From: Mesostigma viride
Lineage: Eukaryota > Streptophyta > Mesostigmatophyceae > Mesostigmatales > Mesostigmataceae
NCBI GenBank assembly: GCA_009746045.1
Contig: RPFO01000240.1
Coordinates: 878,042 to 942,041 of the forward strand
Reading direction: 5' to 3'
Length of the DNA stretch: 64,000 nt
The position numbers and the translations under genes are program-made. Under the pieces are notes generated by a model that did no database searches, was not told the DNA's origin, and worked only from the letters and a program-made list of their open reading frames with translations. Below are positions 51,704 through 61,778 of this stretch, one piece after another. The stretch's first letter is position 1, and each line of letters opens with the position of its first letter.

Positions 51704-52791
51704 TGTCGCGTTTGCGTGCCATATCATCCTGGACTGGTCATTACCGCTACTTGGAATGCATCCACTATCAGCAGTAATAATGTGTGAGATATGCCACCTT
51801 AAAATGAGAATGTAAGGTGCGGTCCTTTACGGCACCGCCACCTGCATGACAGGCAATCTGGCCCAACCAGCCGATTCTTGAGATAATGCTTTATCATCAA
51901 AGCAACCAAGAGACATTTCAATTCCAATGAGATACATGACGAATTACAAAGACTGTCGAGTTGTAATGTTGTAGTTATAAGAGCAGCTGTGAGGCCCCTT
52001 GGGTTGCGCCACTGCAGGCCCCTTGTGGCGGCAGTGCGTGTGTTCCCGACCTAGTTCCTACTGGCATTCTTGCCAAGTTACGACGACCAGGGTGCCCGAA
52101 GGCCCTGTCCCTTGTCTCGTCCTCAATCTTACACACATTCTTAACAAAACCAATACATTGTCATATCCGTCAGTCCATCCTCATGGCAACTGACTGCATG
52201 CAACCACTCACGGGGGCTGCTCCGGGCTGCTCGAACTATTTCACCCCATGAAGACAACTGGTTTGTTGTGAGGGAGAGAAACGGACGAACAACGACCACC
52301 ATGGTTCGTTGCTCATCCTTCTATACTGCTCAAAGCTCAAGCCTGGCGGCTGGCGCCACTAGCGCCACTTTAGACATCAGCCAATCATAACATTGTCTAA
52401 TTTCCGACAAGCTAAACTTCAAGCTTTATCTGTCAAGCGAACACAAATATACAAGGGCAAATCTATCGGCTATGCCAGGCACCGCCTGGGGCTTCCTTGC
52501 ATTTGTGTCTGGTGTCCCACGTTGAAATCCTGAAACTGCACATCTGCTCAGTGCCTCGCCGGCTTGCTGTGTAGTAACCAGCATTCGGCAAACTGCCCTT
52601 GTGACGAATGTTAGTGAAATTCAGGTCCGCCCAAAAGTTCCGTCAGCAAATTCAGCGGACTTGGCGCGTGAGTACAACTGAGATCCGCGGCGTCAGTACC
52701 GGGCCGCGGTATAGCAACCCGCACAAGGCTGCGGACGTCAGAATTACGCTAAAATCTGAATCGCGGACGTGATAGATCACGGACGCGACAG
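51704..52791. mobile_element. TIR element, short copy (1,088 bp)
   Basis: Begins TGTCGCGTTTGCG and ends GGACGCGACA (8-bp perfect terminal inverted repeat). Compared with the second copy it lacks 346 bp after GATATGCCACC. Left flank CCGC (51700-51703) is repeated after the second copy (54226-54229). No transposase ORF. Confidence 0.82.
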
Positions 52792-52793
52792 CT

Positions 52794-54225
52794 GTCGCGT
52801 TTGCGTGCCATATCATCCTGGACTGGTCATTACCGCTACTTGGAATGCATCCACTATCAGCAGTAATCATGTGTGAGATATGCCACCTCCCCCCCCACTC
52901 TTTAGCTCACAACAACTTGAGAGCAAAAAGTGAAAGAAAGGCATCTCACACAAAAGAAGGAAGCCCAAAGAGGGCGTCATTCCAGGCAGCAGCAAAAAGG
53001 AGAAAAAAAATCCAGCTGCTCAAAGATGCTTTTCCAGGATCAGCAACAACCTTAACATGCATGCTTTTAAAGGCTTAGCAATAACCGGCCCTTCAATGGC
53101 TTTTTACAGGGAAAAGCCTAACCTCTTCAGATGCTTTTGAAGGCTAAGCAATAACCTCTTCCTTGTGCTTCCCTGGGTGAAGCAGGAGGAACCCCAGGCT
53201 GGCCGGACTAAACCCATCATGGTTGTTCGTCCGTTTAAAATGAGAATGTAAGGTGCGGTCCTTTACGGCACCGCCACCTTCATGACAGGCAATCCGGCCC
53301 AACCAGCCGATTCTTGAGATAATGCTTTATCATCAAAGCAACCAAGAGACATTTCAATTCCAATGAGATACATGACGAATTACAAAGACTGTCGAGTTGT
53401 AATGTTGTAGTTATAAGAGCAGCTGTGAGGCCCCTTGGGTTGCGCCACTGCAGGCCCCTTGTGGCGGCAGTGCATGTGTTCCCGACCTAGTTCCTACTGG
53501 CATTCTTGCCAACGACGACCAGGGTGCCCGAAGGCCCTGTCCCTTGTCTCGTTCTCAATCTTACACACATTCTTAACAAAACCAATAATACATTTTCATA
53601 TCCGTCAGTCCATCCTCATGGCAACTGACTGCATGCAACCACTCACGGGGGCTGCTCCGGGCTGCTCGAACTATTTCACCCCATGAAGACAACAAATTAA
53701 CCAGTTCTGAGGGAGAGAAACGGACGAACAACGACCACCATGGTTCGTTGCTCATCCTTCTATACTGCTCAAAGCTCAAGCCTGGCGGCTGGCGCCACTA
53801 GCGCCACTTTAGACATCAGCCAATCATAACATTGTCTAATTTCCGACAAGCTAAACTTCAAGCTTTATCTGTCAAGCGAACACAAATATACAAGGGCAAA
53901 TCTATCGGCTATGCCAGGCACCGCCTGGGGCTTCCTTGCATTTGTGTCTGGTGTCCCACGTTGAAATCCTGAAATTGCACATCTGCTCAGTGCCTCGCCG
54001 GCTTGCTGTGTACCAGCATTCGGCAAACTGCCCTTGTGACGAATGTTAGTGAAATTCAGGTCCGCCCAAAAGTTCCGTCAGCAAATTCAGCGGACTTGGC
54101 GCGTGAGTACAACTGAGATCCGCGGCGTCAGTACCGGGCCGCGGTATAGCAACCCGCACAAGGCTGCGGACGTCAGAATTACGCTAAAATCTGAATTGCG
54201 GACGTGATAGATCACGGACGCGACA
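52794..54225. mobile_element. TIR element, long copy (1,432 bp)
   Basis: Same termini and orientation as the first copy, separated from it by only GC. The right about 990 bp (53235-54225) are nearly identical to 51800-52791; the left 95 bp match too. The extra segment (about 52889-53234) is A/G-rich with a repeated TGCTTTT..AGGCT..GCAATAACC motif and has no transposase. Non-autonomous. Confidence 0.82.
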
Positions 54226-56260
54226 CCGCTTGAAACACCAAAGGAGCGGGCAGATGCATGCCAGGAGGGGCCTGGAGAGACGGAGGTCCCTCGAACATCA
54301 CACACAGCTTCTCCGTACGGGGCCCTGGCCCACCGTGTCTCACCGCCCTGCCCGGTACCGCCCGTATGAAATCCCCCATTGACCACTCCTCGTGTGAAGA
54401 CCCCGGAGCCCTGGAAGCTGCATCATAGCCCACGGATGTGGCGGCCGAATGATCGCCTTGGCGACCGTGCTGGACCAACAAGCGCTGTATCAGGTCCTGT
54501 CCCGATTGTACCGCTGCCACGAGCGCCTAGCTCAAGGTGTACCACGGGCTCCGCCGGCACCAGAATGCCCGTATCTCTGGGACCTTCCGCGACCCGAGGT
54601 GGCGTCTCCGCCATGGTATGTAGGCACGGTTCCTCCGCGGAACGGTGCGAGTGTCGCCCCGACGTGGTGGGTCTGCTGGGTCCCTCCCCGGGACGTGATA
54701 TGCATTGACGATCCGGCTCGGTCAGGCCGGGGACGTGGGTCCAAGGAGACCAGGAAGGTAGGCTCCTGTGGTTCCACTTCCGGCCGGGGACGGGGCTCCA
54801 AGGAGACAAGGAAGGTAGGCTCCTGTTGTCCCACCTCCGGCGGTGAACTCACGGGAACCGCATCAGAGGGCCCACACCTGGCCGGCTGTTCTGTCCTAGC
54901 CACAGTGGTCTCCGTCGTATCCTGCCGCGGTCGCCGGGCCTCCCGCTCCAACTCCAGCGCAGCCCCCCACGTGCGTTCCCAGTGACCATCTTCCGGGCGA
55001 CGAGGTGGCGGAGACGCTCGGCGAGCGGTTCGTACCTCGGTACCCGAGTCCGAGCGGGAGCGCGAGCGTGAGGGAGGTGAGGGCGAACGACGACGTACAG
55101 GTCGTTCTGGAGCACGCCGAGGAGCTGATTGACTGCCCCCGCCCCATCCCGTGGCCCTCGGAAGATTCCGCGCCTCACGACCGGGGGGTCGCCCCCAGCC
55201 TGTCGCCGGCGGAGGCGCCTCATAACGCGCCACAGGACGGGATCCTGCGCCGCCCTCCAAGGTGCCCCGAGACGGTGGATCCCGCGGAGGAGAGCGAGGG
55301 AGAGGGCGTGAGGGGTAGTCGTCGGAATCGGAATCGTAGCCCTCACTCCCATCGTCCTGGTCTTCGTCATCCATAGTCACGATGCGATCCAGAGCCTGTC
55401 GTAGCGAATACTGCCCCGCACGTACATAGGCACTTTTCACCCCGCAACGCCCCCTCCGACGGAAGGTACCGGGGAAAGTGGTTCCCCATGCAGCAGGTTC
55501 CGCACTGCTGGTGGAACTAGAAGGAGCAAAAGCCGTGGAAATACCAGGCCCGCATCCAGCGTGTTCACGCACGCGTGGCAAAGGCACTCCCGCTCATGGG
55601 TATCCCGATGCGTGCCGACCACCACGCCGTCGCGCTCTGCGGTGCGGGTCTCGACCTTGAACCCCACATTCCTCCGCACGAACCATCGAAAATTCTCCAA
55701 CTGCGCGGGGCCGACCCGCGCCAGAATGGAATCGGCGCGGAGATCCGAAGGCATCCGGTTACGGCGCCGACGTCGGCGTTCCAACAGGACTTCACCATCC
55801 CGACCATAGTCGCACAAGAACACTCGGGGATTAAATGTCTCCTCGTGCAGCTCTTTCACTAGCTGCATCATGCGCGGGTCCGGTGCTCCGGGCCGGGACG
55901 ACGTATCTTGCCGGCGTTCGCGACCGGATGAAGGCCCCATCTGCCAGCCACCACCTCCCGACCCCCCGGCCCCCAAGGCACCCTCTCGGACCGCAGGCTC
56001 TCCGCGCGAGCTGTCTGCGTCCTCGCATCCCTTTCTGGTTGAGGGATCTCAAGCTGGTCTGGCATGTCCATGTCAACCAGATCTTCTTCGCTGGACTCGT
56101 CATCTGCTTCCCGGATTTCTGCATCTGCCGCCTCCGCGGCACTGAAGGAAGTCGGGCCCCTGGGAAGCGCCTCCGCGGCGTCCCCCTGCACAGCCCACAC
56201 ACAAGATACCAGGGCATCAGTCGGCGTGTACCTGGTACCCGGCTCACACACCACTTTCAC
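54226..56260 (-). pseudogene. 3' ORF of the Gypsy element (env position), proximal part
   Basis: A chain of minus-strand frames with about three shifts: 56260-55868 (MKVVCEPGTRYTP, then an acidic ADDESSEEDLVDMD region), 55976-55437 (MMQLVKELHEETFNPRVFLCDYGRDG and CLCHACVN), 55587-54532 (acidic DDEDQDDGSEGYDSDSDD, Arg/Ser/Pro-rich, and a tandem repeat of QEPTFLVSLEPRPRP) and 54520-54230 (EEWSMGDFIRAVPGR). Nothing resembles envelope, a transmembrane span or a known enzyme. Together with 51098-51703 the intact gene would have encoded some 850-900 residues. Confidence 0.5.
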
Positions 56261-56288
56261 CCTACACCGCTGTACCGTATGTGGAATG

Positions 56289-56630
56289 CTAACGCAACTG
56301 GTGCGTCTTCTTGTATGCTTCTAGTAAGCGGGCGCACCCAGCTAACTCAGTAGCGGTGCGCCAGGAGTCCTCGGACTAATGCTGCGCGAATCGCCATCGC
56401 ACCCGGTATTGCCGCTGGACCCCTCGTCCCCGCTTGACATCCCGGTGTCCCACGATCGCTGCCACCTCATCCTCCTGTTCCCCCGTGTCCGGATTGAACT
56501 CCATGCAACGGGGCCGGGGGATTGACCCGACCCTGGATGGTGTTCTGGTGATACAACTTGAGCTGGTCACGATGGAAACGGTTGGACGTGAGGTTCCATG
56601 ACACTGGGATGTCCACCTGGAACATGACAT
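56289..56630 (-). pseudogene. Chromodomain of the Gypsy Pol, broken
   Basis: In the frame next to pol: DTGEQEDEVAAIVGHRDVKR, then QYRVRWR, then a TAG at 56376-56378, and in the same frame SEDSWRTATELAGCARLLEA to a second stop. This matches the chromodomain layout EV..IL.HR...G...YLVKW...W....L......L. It fused to integrase in the parent, but a frameshift near 56500-56530 and the nonsense codon separate it now. Chromodomains of chromoviruses direct integration to heterochromatin (family knowledge). Confidence 0.7.
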
Positions 56631-58966
56631 CGTCGAACTTGGTGAGGACCTTGTAGGGGCCCAGGAACATGGGACGAAGCTTAGTCTTCAGCTCCTTCTC
56701 CACCTTGTGTGAAAATCGTCCGATCTGCGGGCCCTCCACCAGGACCCAATCGCCCACCTCGATGGACGGCGTCCGGTTATCCCGCTTGCCGGCTGTCCTC
56801 TCCAGATACCGCTCTGCCGCTGCGCGGTAGCCCTGGACTGCACTGTTATGCGCCTGGTGCATCCGCTGCAGCAACCGATCAACCCCCTGAAGGGTGTCCA
56901 GCTTGACCTGATCCTCTCCAAGACCGGGGCTCATAAGCAAGTCGGGCGGCGTGAGAGGATGTCGGCCGGAGTTGAGGAAAAAGGGAGTAAATTCATGGGC
57001 GGCCTGGGGGGCATTGTTCAGGGAGAACTCCACCAAGCCCAGAAGTTCCTCCCAATTGCTGCCCACTGCGTCGGTGTAGTGTCGCATGGTCTCTTGCACT
57101 GTGCGGTTCAACCGCTCCACCAGATGCGACGACGAGCTGTGATAGGCCGTGCCCAGCGACACCTTGGTGCCCAGCCGTTCGAAAAACTCCTGCCAGAATT
57201 CGGCCGTGAAGAGCTTGTCGCGGTCGGAGATGAACTGTCGGCTGAGCCCGTGAAACCGAAACACGTGCGTCAGGTATATCTTGGCGCACTCCTCCGCCGT
57301 GAGGTCGGCCGGACACGGGGCCAAGTGACACATGCGCGTCAGGCGGTCCACGAACACCAAGACCATGCTGTTGCCGCTCTTCGTCTTCTTGAACGGGCCG
57401 ATGAAGTCCATCATGATAGCATCCCAAGGACCCATCGGATCAGGCAACGTCTTAGGGACGGCTTGAGAGCCCGTGTTCCTGGACTTCATGATCTGGCACG
57501 AGGGGCACTGGCGCACATACGTCTCGATATACTCCTTCATCCCCGGCCAGTAGAAATGCTTGCGGGCCCGGGGAAAGAGGCGGTGGCTTCCTTGATGTCC
57601 GCCTAGAAGGGAATCATGGAGCTCGTGAAGCAAGGCGGCCCTACAAAGCTCAGGGACATACAGCCGCCATTCCTCCGGCTGGACACTCACGAACAGGCGC
57701 CCATCCTGGAACTTGCAAGGGAAGGCGCCCATCTGCTGGGGATGCGCCCGGATGGCCTCAAGCGCCGCTTCCTCCGTGACCGTGAAACGACTGATCATCG
57801 TCTCTAGGTCCGGCGTAACTGTGAACGCGTCCGCGGCCGAGTCCTCCGCATCCGTACTCGCCTGGTTAACGAATTCTGAGAAGACTGTGGGTGGGCCGAT
57901 CGGCTGAAGCTGAAAAATTCCCTGGGGCGGCACCACATGACTAAGGGGCACGCGCGTATGCGACCCCTCCCCCTCCCCGGGGGTGTCCACGTCCTCGTGG
58001 GCGCTCGGCCGAGCCGGCTCATCCAGGAGGGGTGACAAGTCATCCATGGTGGTGTGCCCAAGATGAAACAGGTGGCGGGCCCGGGGAGACCGTGGCTCCA
58101 CGCCGTAGGCGGTCCCCAGGGCGGCCACTGGTACACAGGTGGTATGAAGCACGTCCATGTCCTCATAGAACCAATAGTCCGCCCGTCGCGAGAGGGCGTC
58201 GGGCACCACGTTGTCCGCGCCCTTGACATATTGGATCTTGAACGGTGCAAACTGCGACAAGTACTCCATCCACCGCGCTTGGCGGGGCGTCAGATTGCGC
58301 TGCACCAGGAGGTGGGTGAGCGGCCGGTGGTCAGTGTGGATCACCAGGCGGTGGGGGTCGAGATCCCCCTGCTCACTAATGGCCACCGAAAACTGGGCCC
58401 CCAGAAGATGATGACGCCACGTGTGGCAGCTGTAGACTACTGCCAGGAGTTCCTGCTGATGCACTGGATAATTCCGCTCCGCCGGAATCATTGTGCGTGA
58501 GATGTACTCGATGGGCTGAAGGCCCTTGCCTTGATCTTGCAGGAGAACACCCCCGATGGCCACCTTGCTGGCGTCAGTAGCCACGACGAAAGGAAGGGAC
58601 GGGTCCGGCAGGACGAGGACAGGCGCTGTGGTGAGGTGGCGCTTAAGTGCCTCGAAGGCCTGTTGGCATTGCTCAGCCCAAAGGAACTGGGTACCCTTCT
58701 TGAGAAGAGCGTTGATCGGGGCGGCGGTGGTGGCAAACCTCGGAATGAACCGCCGGTAGTAGGATGCCAACCCCAGGAAACTGCGCACCCCTTTCACGTC
58801 CGTGGGGACCGGCCATTGCTGTACGGCCTCGATCTTCTCCGGGTCGGTTGCGATGCCGTCCGCGGACAGGGTATGGCCCAGAAAGGGCACACAGCGGCCG
58901 GCGCGCACCTTGGCCTTCCGCGCCGACAGGTGCTCGTCTTCCATGATCTGAAGCACTGCGTCAACA
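56467..58966 (-). CDS. pol: Ty3/Gypsy Pol, RT end - RNase H - integrase, 5' truncated
   Basis: About 830 residues open from the Copia insertion point at 58966 to a stop at 56467-56469. In order: RT thumb/connection (FLGHTLSADGI, SFLGLASYYRRFIP); RNase H (VATDASKVAIGG, HQQELLAVV, IHTDHRPL, VPDALSRR); integrase zinc finger (H..H...CPSCQ); integrase core (MMDFIGPF, FISDRDKLF, HLVERLNRTVQE); and a GPY/F-type module (FLGPYKVLTKFDDVMF). The RT catalytic YxDD lies upstream and outside the window. The last about 20 residues are out-of-frame read-through of the chromodomain region. Confidence 0.92.
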
Positions 58967-59585
58967 AGTTAACGTAAAGAATTTACGTTAGATGGATAGA
59001 GGTTGTTATGCTCTTTCCAACGGCACCTTGAACGCCCAATTTGGTTACGGGACGTAAAAGTTATGACGTTTCCTAGGCTGTGCCGACAGTACCCGGCGCG
59101 CCACTGTGGGCGCGTACGGACACAGGATGTACAAGTGTCACTTTGATAGTCCGCAGGACGTTGACAGGACTTGTACAGGACTTGATGGTCAATTGATAGG
59201 TAGGCGTGCTGTAGCGCGCCAGGACCTATGAGACAATTGATGCTGAGTAGTGTACGGATAGGTCCACAGGACTAGCCGTATGGACAATTGATAGATCTGC
59301 GCGCCAAAGGCGTGCCAGAGTCTGTGTAATCAATTGATTGACAGTTCAGCTGTGACAGTACAGCTGAATACTTGGACGCGTCCCTAGCAAGCTATATGTG
59401 TGACTTGGTCGCACCGGGACGCTAGCTCTTGCGTGCACGCTCTCTTGGCACAGCGACCCTGTCGTCTGTTGTGCTACGTGCAGTCTTGGACGTGACGTGA
59501 CTTACGTCTGTGTTTGCTCATCATAATAAAGGCAACTTTCCTGCAAGAGCCATGGATTCCCTCGGGGTTAAACTCTCACTCAACT
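58967..59585 (+). repeat. 5' LTR of copy 3
   Basis: 619 bp, AGTTAACG...TCACTCAACT. Its last portion (GAGCCATGGATTCCCTCGG) is of the same subtype as the outer element's 5' LTR end. Followed by CGTATTACA, as in the other copies. Confidence 0.93.
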
Positions 59586-59612
59586 CGTATTACAATCTTC
59601 GTAACAAGAATA

Positions 59613-60398
59613 ATGCCGGACTCGATGGAGTTCCGCATACCGAGGGATTCTGAAATTTTGGGCAGTCCAGCGGACATCGCCGAATCTCCGGCTGGTCCTT
59701 CGACGACTCCGTGTCGTGAAGATCGTCCGGTTCTCAATCCGGCATGGCAGCGTGTTGTTGACCAGGCGGTAGCGTCCAGCACGGAGCTACGCGCTCAGCA
59801 GCAGGCGCTGTTGCAAAGCTTACGACTGCCTCCCGCGCCTCCGCAACCTACGATTGTTCCCGGGTTTCGCGATCATCTCGATTCCATTCGAGCGTTGCTT
59901 GCGGACTTCGAAGTCCATACCCGGGCGGGGTTGCAAGCGCCCAGCGCGGTTGCCGAGGTCTCTGAGGAGATCGACAACGCGATTTCATCGCTCACAGGTT
60001 ACCAGCGCAATCTCGCTAACTGGCTGTCGGTTCGTTCGGGCGTCATTCCGACGATCACAACCAACCTGTTTCAAGACCTTGCGATTCTGCAGTTGCTGTC
60101 GCGAGGCTTCCGGACGCGTGAGCGGCAATTGCTGCTCAACCTTGTCGCGTTCTTGTCTGCTTTGCGAGAGTGGGCGCCGGACGGGTGGGATTTTCTAACG
60201 ATTCTTACCAACCCGCTCCGCATCGTCACCCGCCGCCGTCGTCGCCGCATTGATCCGGCGACGGGCCGCCGGTTGGACCCCATCGTCATCGAAACTCCGG
60301 TGACGATTGAGGTTGGGCGAGGCCAGGAGGGGCCTGCGCCTGTCGTCAACGATCCAATTTACGACTACGACTACTGCGATTTTCGTGGTCTCGACTGA
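59613..60398 (+). CDS. ORF0, copy 3 (diverged subtype)
   Basis: 261 aa from ATG at 59613, intact. It shares the core SSLTGYQRNL, TTNLFQDLA, RERQ, LNLVAFL, REW and the end YCDFRGLD with the other ORF0s but is only about 60% identical over that core. It has a longer N-terminal linker and an Arg cluster (TRRRRRRID). An open frame has been kept although gag and pol of the same copy are broken. Confidence 0.85.
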   Translation: MPDSMEFRIPRDSEILGSPADIAESPAGPSTTPCREDRPVLNPAWQRVVDQAVASSTELRAQQQALLQSLRLPPAPPQPTIVPGFRDHLDSIRALLADFEVHTRAGLQAPSAVAEVSEEIDNAISSLTGYQRNLANWLSVRSGVIPTITTNLFQDLAILQLLSRGFRTRERQLLLNLVAFLSALREWAPDGWDFLTILTNPLRIVTRRRRRRIDPATGRRLDPIVIETPVTIEVGRGQEGPAPVVNDPIYDYDYCDFRGLD

Positions 60399-60525
60399 AT
60401 TCGGCATCAGGTGGCGCGGTCGGCACTGGGGCAGGCGGCTTTTTGACAGATTGTACATATCTACCTGTCTTTTGTTTTACAAGCTGCTTAGCTCAGGGCC
60501 ATACACACAGCTAGTGTAGTACATC

Positions 60526-61637
60526 ATGGCGGAAGGGCGCCGTAGCAAGGGTGCCCCAGCCAGTGGTAGTAATGGAGGTGCAGGTAGTGGGACCGCTCAC
60601 GTAGATGACGTGGGGGTTACCGGAGAGATTACCAATGTACCTATCAATAATAATACACATGCTGTCTCTGGATATGATCTCACCACACAGGGTCTCCTTA
60701 TTGTTAATCAACTGCAACCTGTCACTTCAGACTCAAAGCCAAAGCAGGCTGAGGAGTTTGTGGAGGGACTAGAGGGGTTTCCAAGTTTGTACGGGGGTAC
60801 AAACTATTATCAGATCTGGATAGGCAGCCAGACTTTTGGCAAGTGTACAGATCAGATAAAGGACCTCACTATAGAGAGTGCAAGAAGGCCAACAAGGCCT
60901 GGTCAATCTACGTGGCAGAACTAAAGGAGCTGCTAGAGGATCAACGGAAGAAAGTGGGGATCCATTGGCAGGATAAATACCAGGGGTGGGAGGTGAAAGG
61001 AGACCTTATCCAGAACTTCCTTAACTATTGTAAAATGGTTGAGGAGGGCCATGGCTTTAATGTTGCTGACAACATAGCCCTGACAAACTGGCTCAAGGTT
61101 TCTGGGCTGGACAAGGCAACACGTGGCTCTTTAAAGGTCATGTGTGCCCCACACTCTACCCTCAAGAAGGCCTACAAGGTCATAATCAAACAAGCCCTCG
61201 AGGCAGAGGAGCTGTTTGAGGGTGGAGTGCCAGCTGTGAAGGCTACCCACGCAGGTGGGCGTGCCCAGGGGGGCTCCAAGGCGTCTGAGGCTGACAGAAG
61301 CCAAGGAGGACGTGGGGGCAACCACAACAAGCGGAAGGCCAACCATTCACCCGACCCTGACGGGCAATCACATGCCAAGTCGGTGTTCAGGAGGGTGGGT
61401 GGCAAGCCCAGGCAGGGTAACGCGCCTGACAACGGGGGAGGAGGCCAGGGCAAGTCAAAGATCCAGTGCTACCTGTGCAAGGGGTGGGGGCACATCAAGA
61501 AGGAGTGTCCCAGCTTCAAGAAGACCCAGGGCCAGGGCAGCAACAAGAATAACAACAACAAAAACAACAACAAGAACAAGTCCCAGGCAGGCCAGCCTTC
61601 AAAGGGCAGTCAGCAAGAAGACAACAAGGAGCAGTGA
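60526..61637 (+). pseudogene. gag: Gag, copy 3, one frameshift
   Basis: Starts MAEGRRSKGAPASG. A 2-bp insertion (TA) at about 60869-60873 shifts the frame; the remainder (ECKKANKAWS...to EDNKEQ) is open in the adjacent frame and ends at TGA 61635-61637. The CCHC knuckle is unchanged. Minor in-frame indels: loss of two codons at EEGHGF and gain of one Lys at STLKKAY. The frame downstream is open for 47 codons into pol. Confidence 0.9.
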
Positions 61638-61778
61638 CTGTCTGAGGCAACCCCTACACACCTTAATTCACCCAAAGGGGAGGCCAGGTGCTCCAATGCA
61701 GATTTTATATCTGGGCAACAAGAGGGTGATCTCCAGGTTCAGGGTGGCCCCAGGGCACCTGGAGAGGTACAGGTTCCT

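Larger units (their letters stand above)
50286..58966 (-). mobile_element. Ty3/Gypsy chromovirus, 3' part, multiply interrupted
   Basis: On the minus strand: truncated pol (RT end, RNase H, integrase, chromodomain), a long extra ORF in the position where env-like genes occur, a polypurine tract and the 3' LTR. The 5' LTR, gag, PR and RT palm lie beyond Copia copy 3, which is inserted at 58966/58967. A tandem pair of TIR elements is inserted at 51704-54225. The coding frames show several breaks, so it is old. Confidence 0.88.

Noticed and set aside
51800-54225. The 990-bp direct repeats as LTRs of a small retrotransposon
   Set aside because: The repeated unit also includes about 95 bp to the left of each copy and has TGTCGCGT/ACGCGACA inverted ends; only 2 bp separate the copies, so a tandem pair of TIR elements fits better.
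54379-56353. Plus-strand ORFs of 100-180 aa opposite the Gypsy 3' region
   Set aside because: GC-rich shadows; the minus strand frames fit the element and are restored across the TIR insertion.
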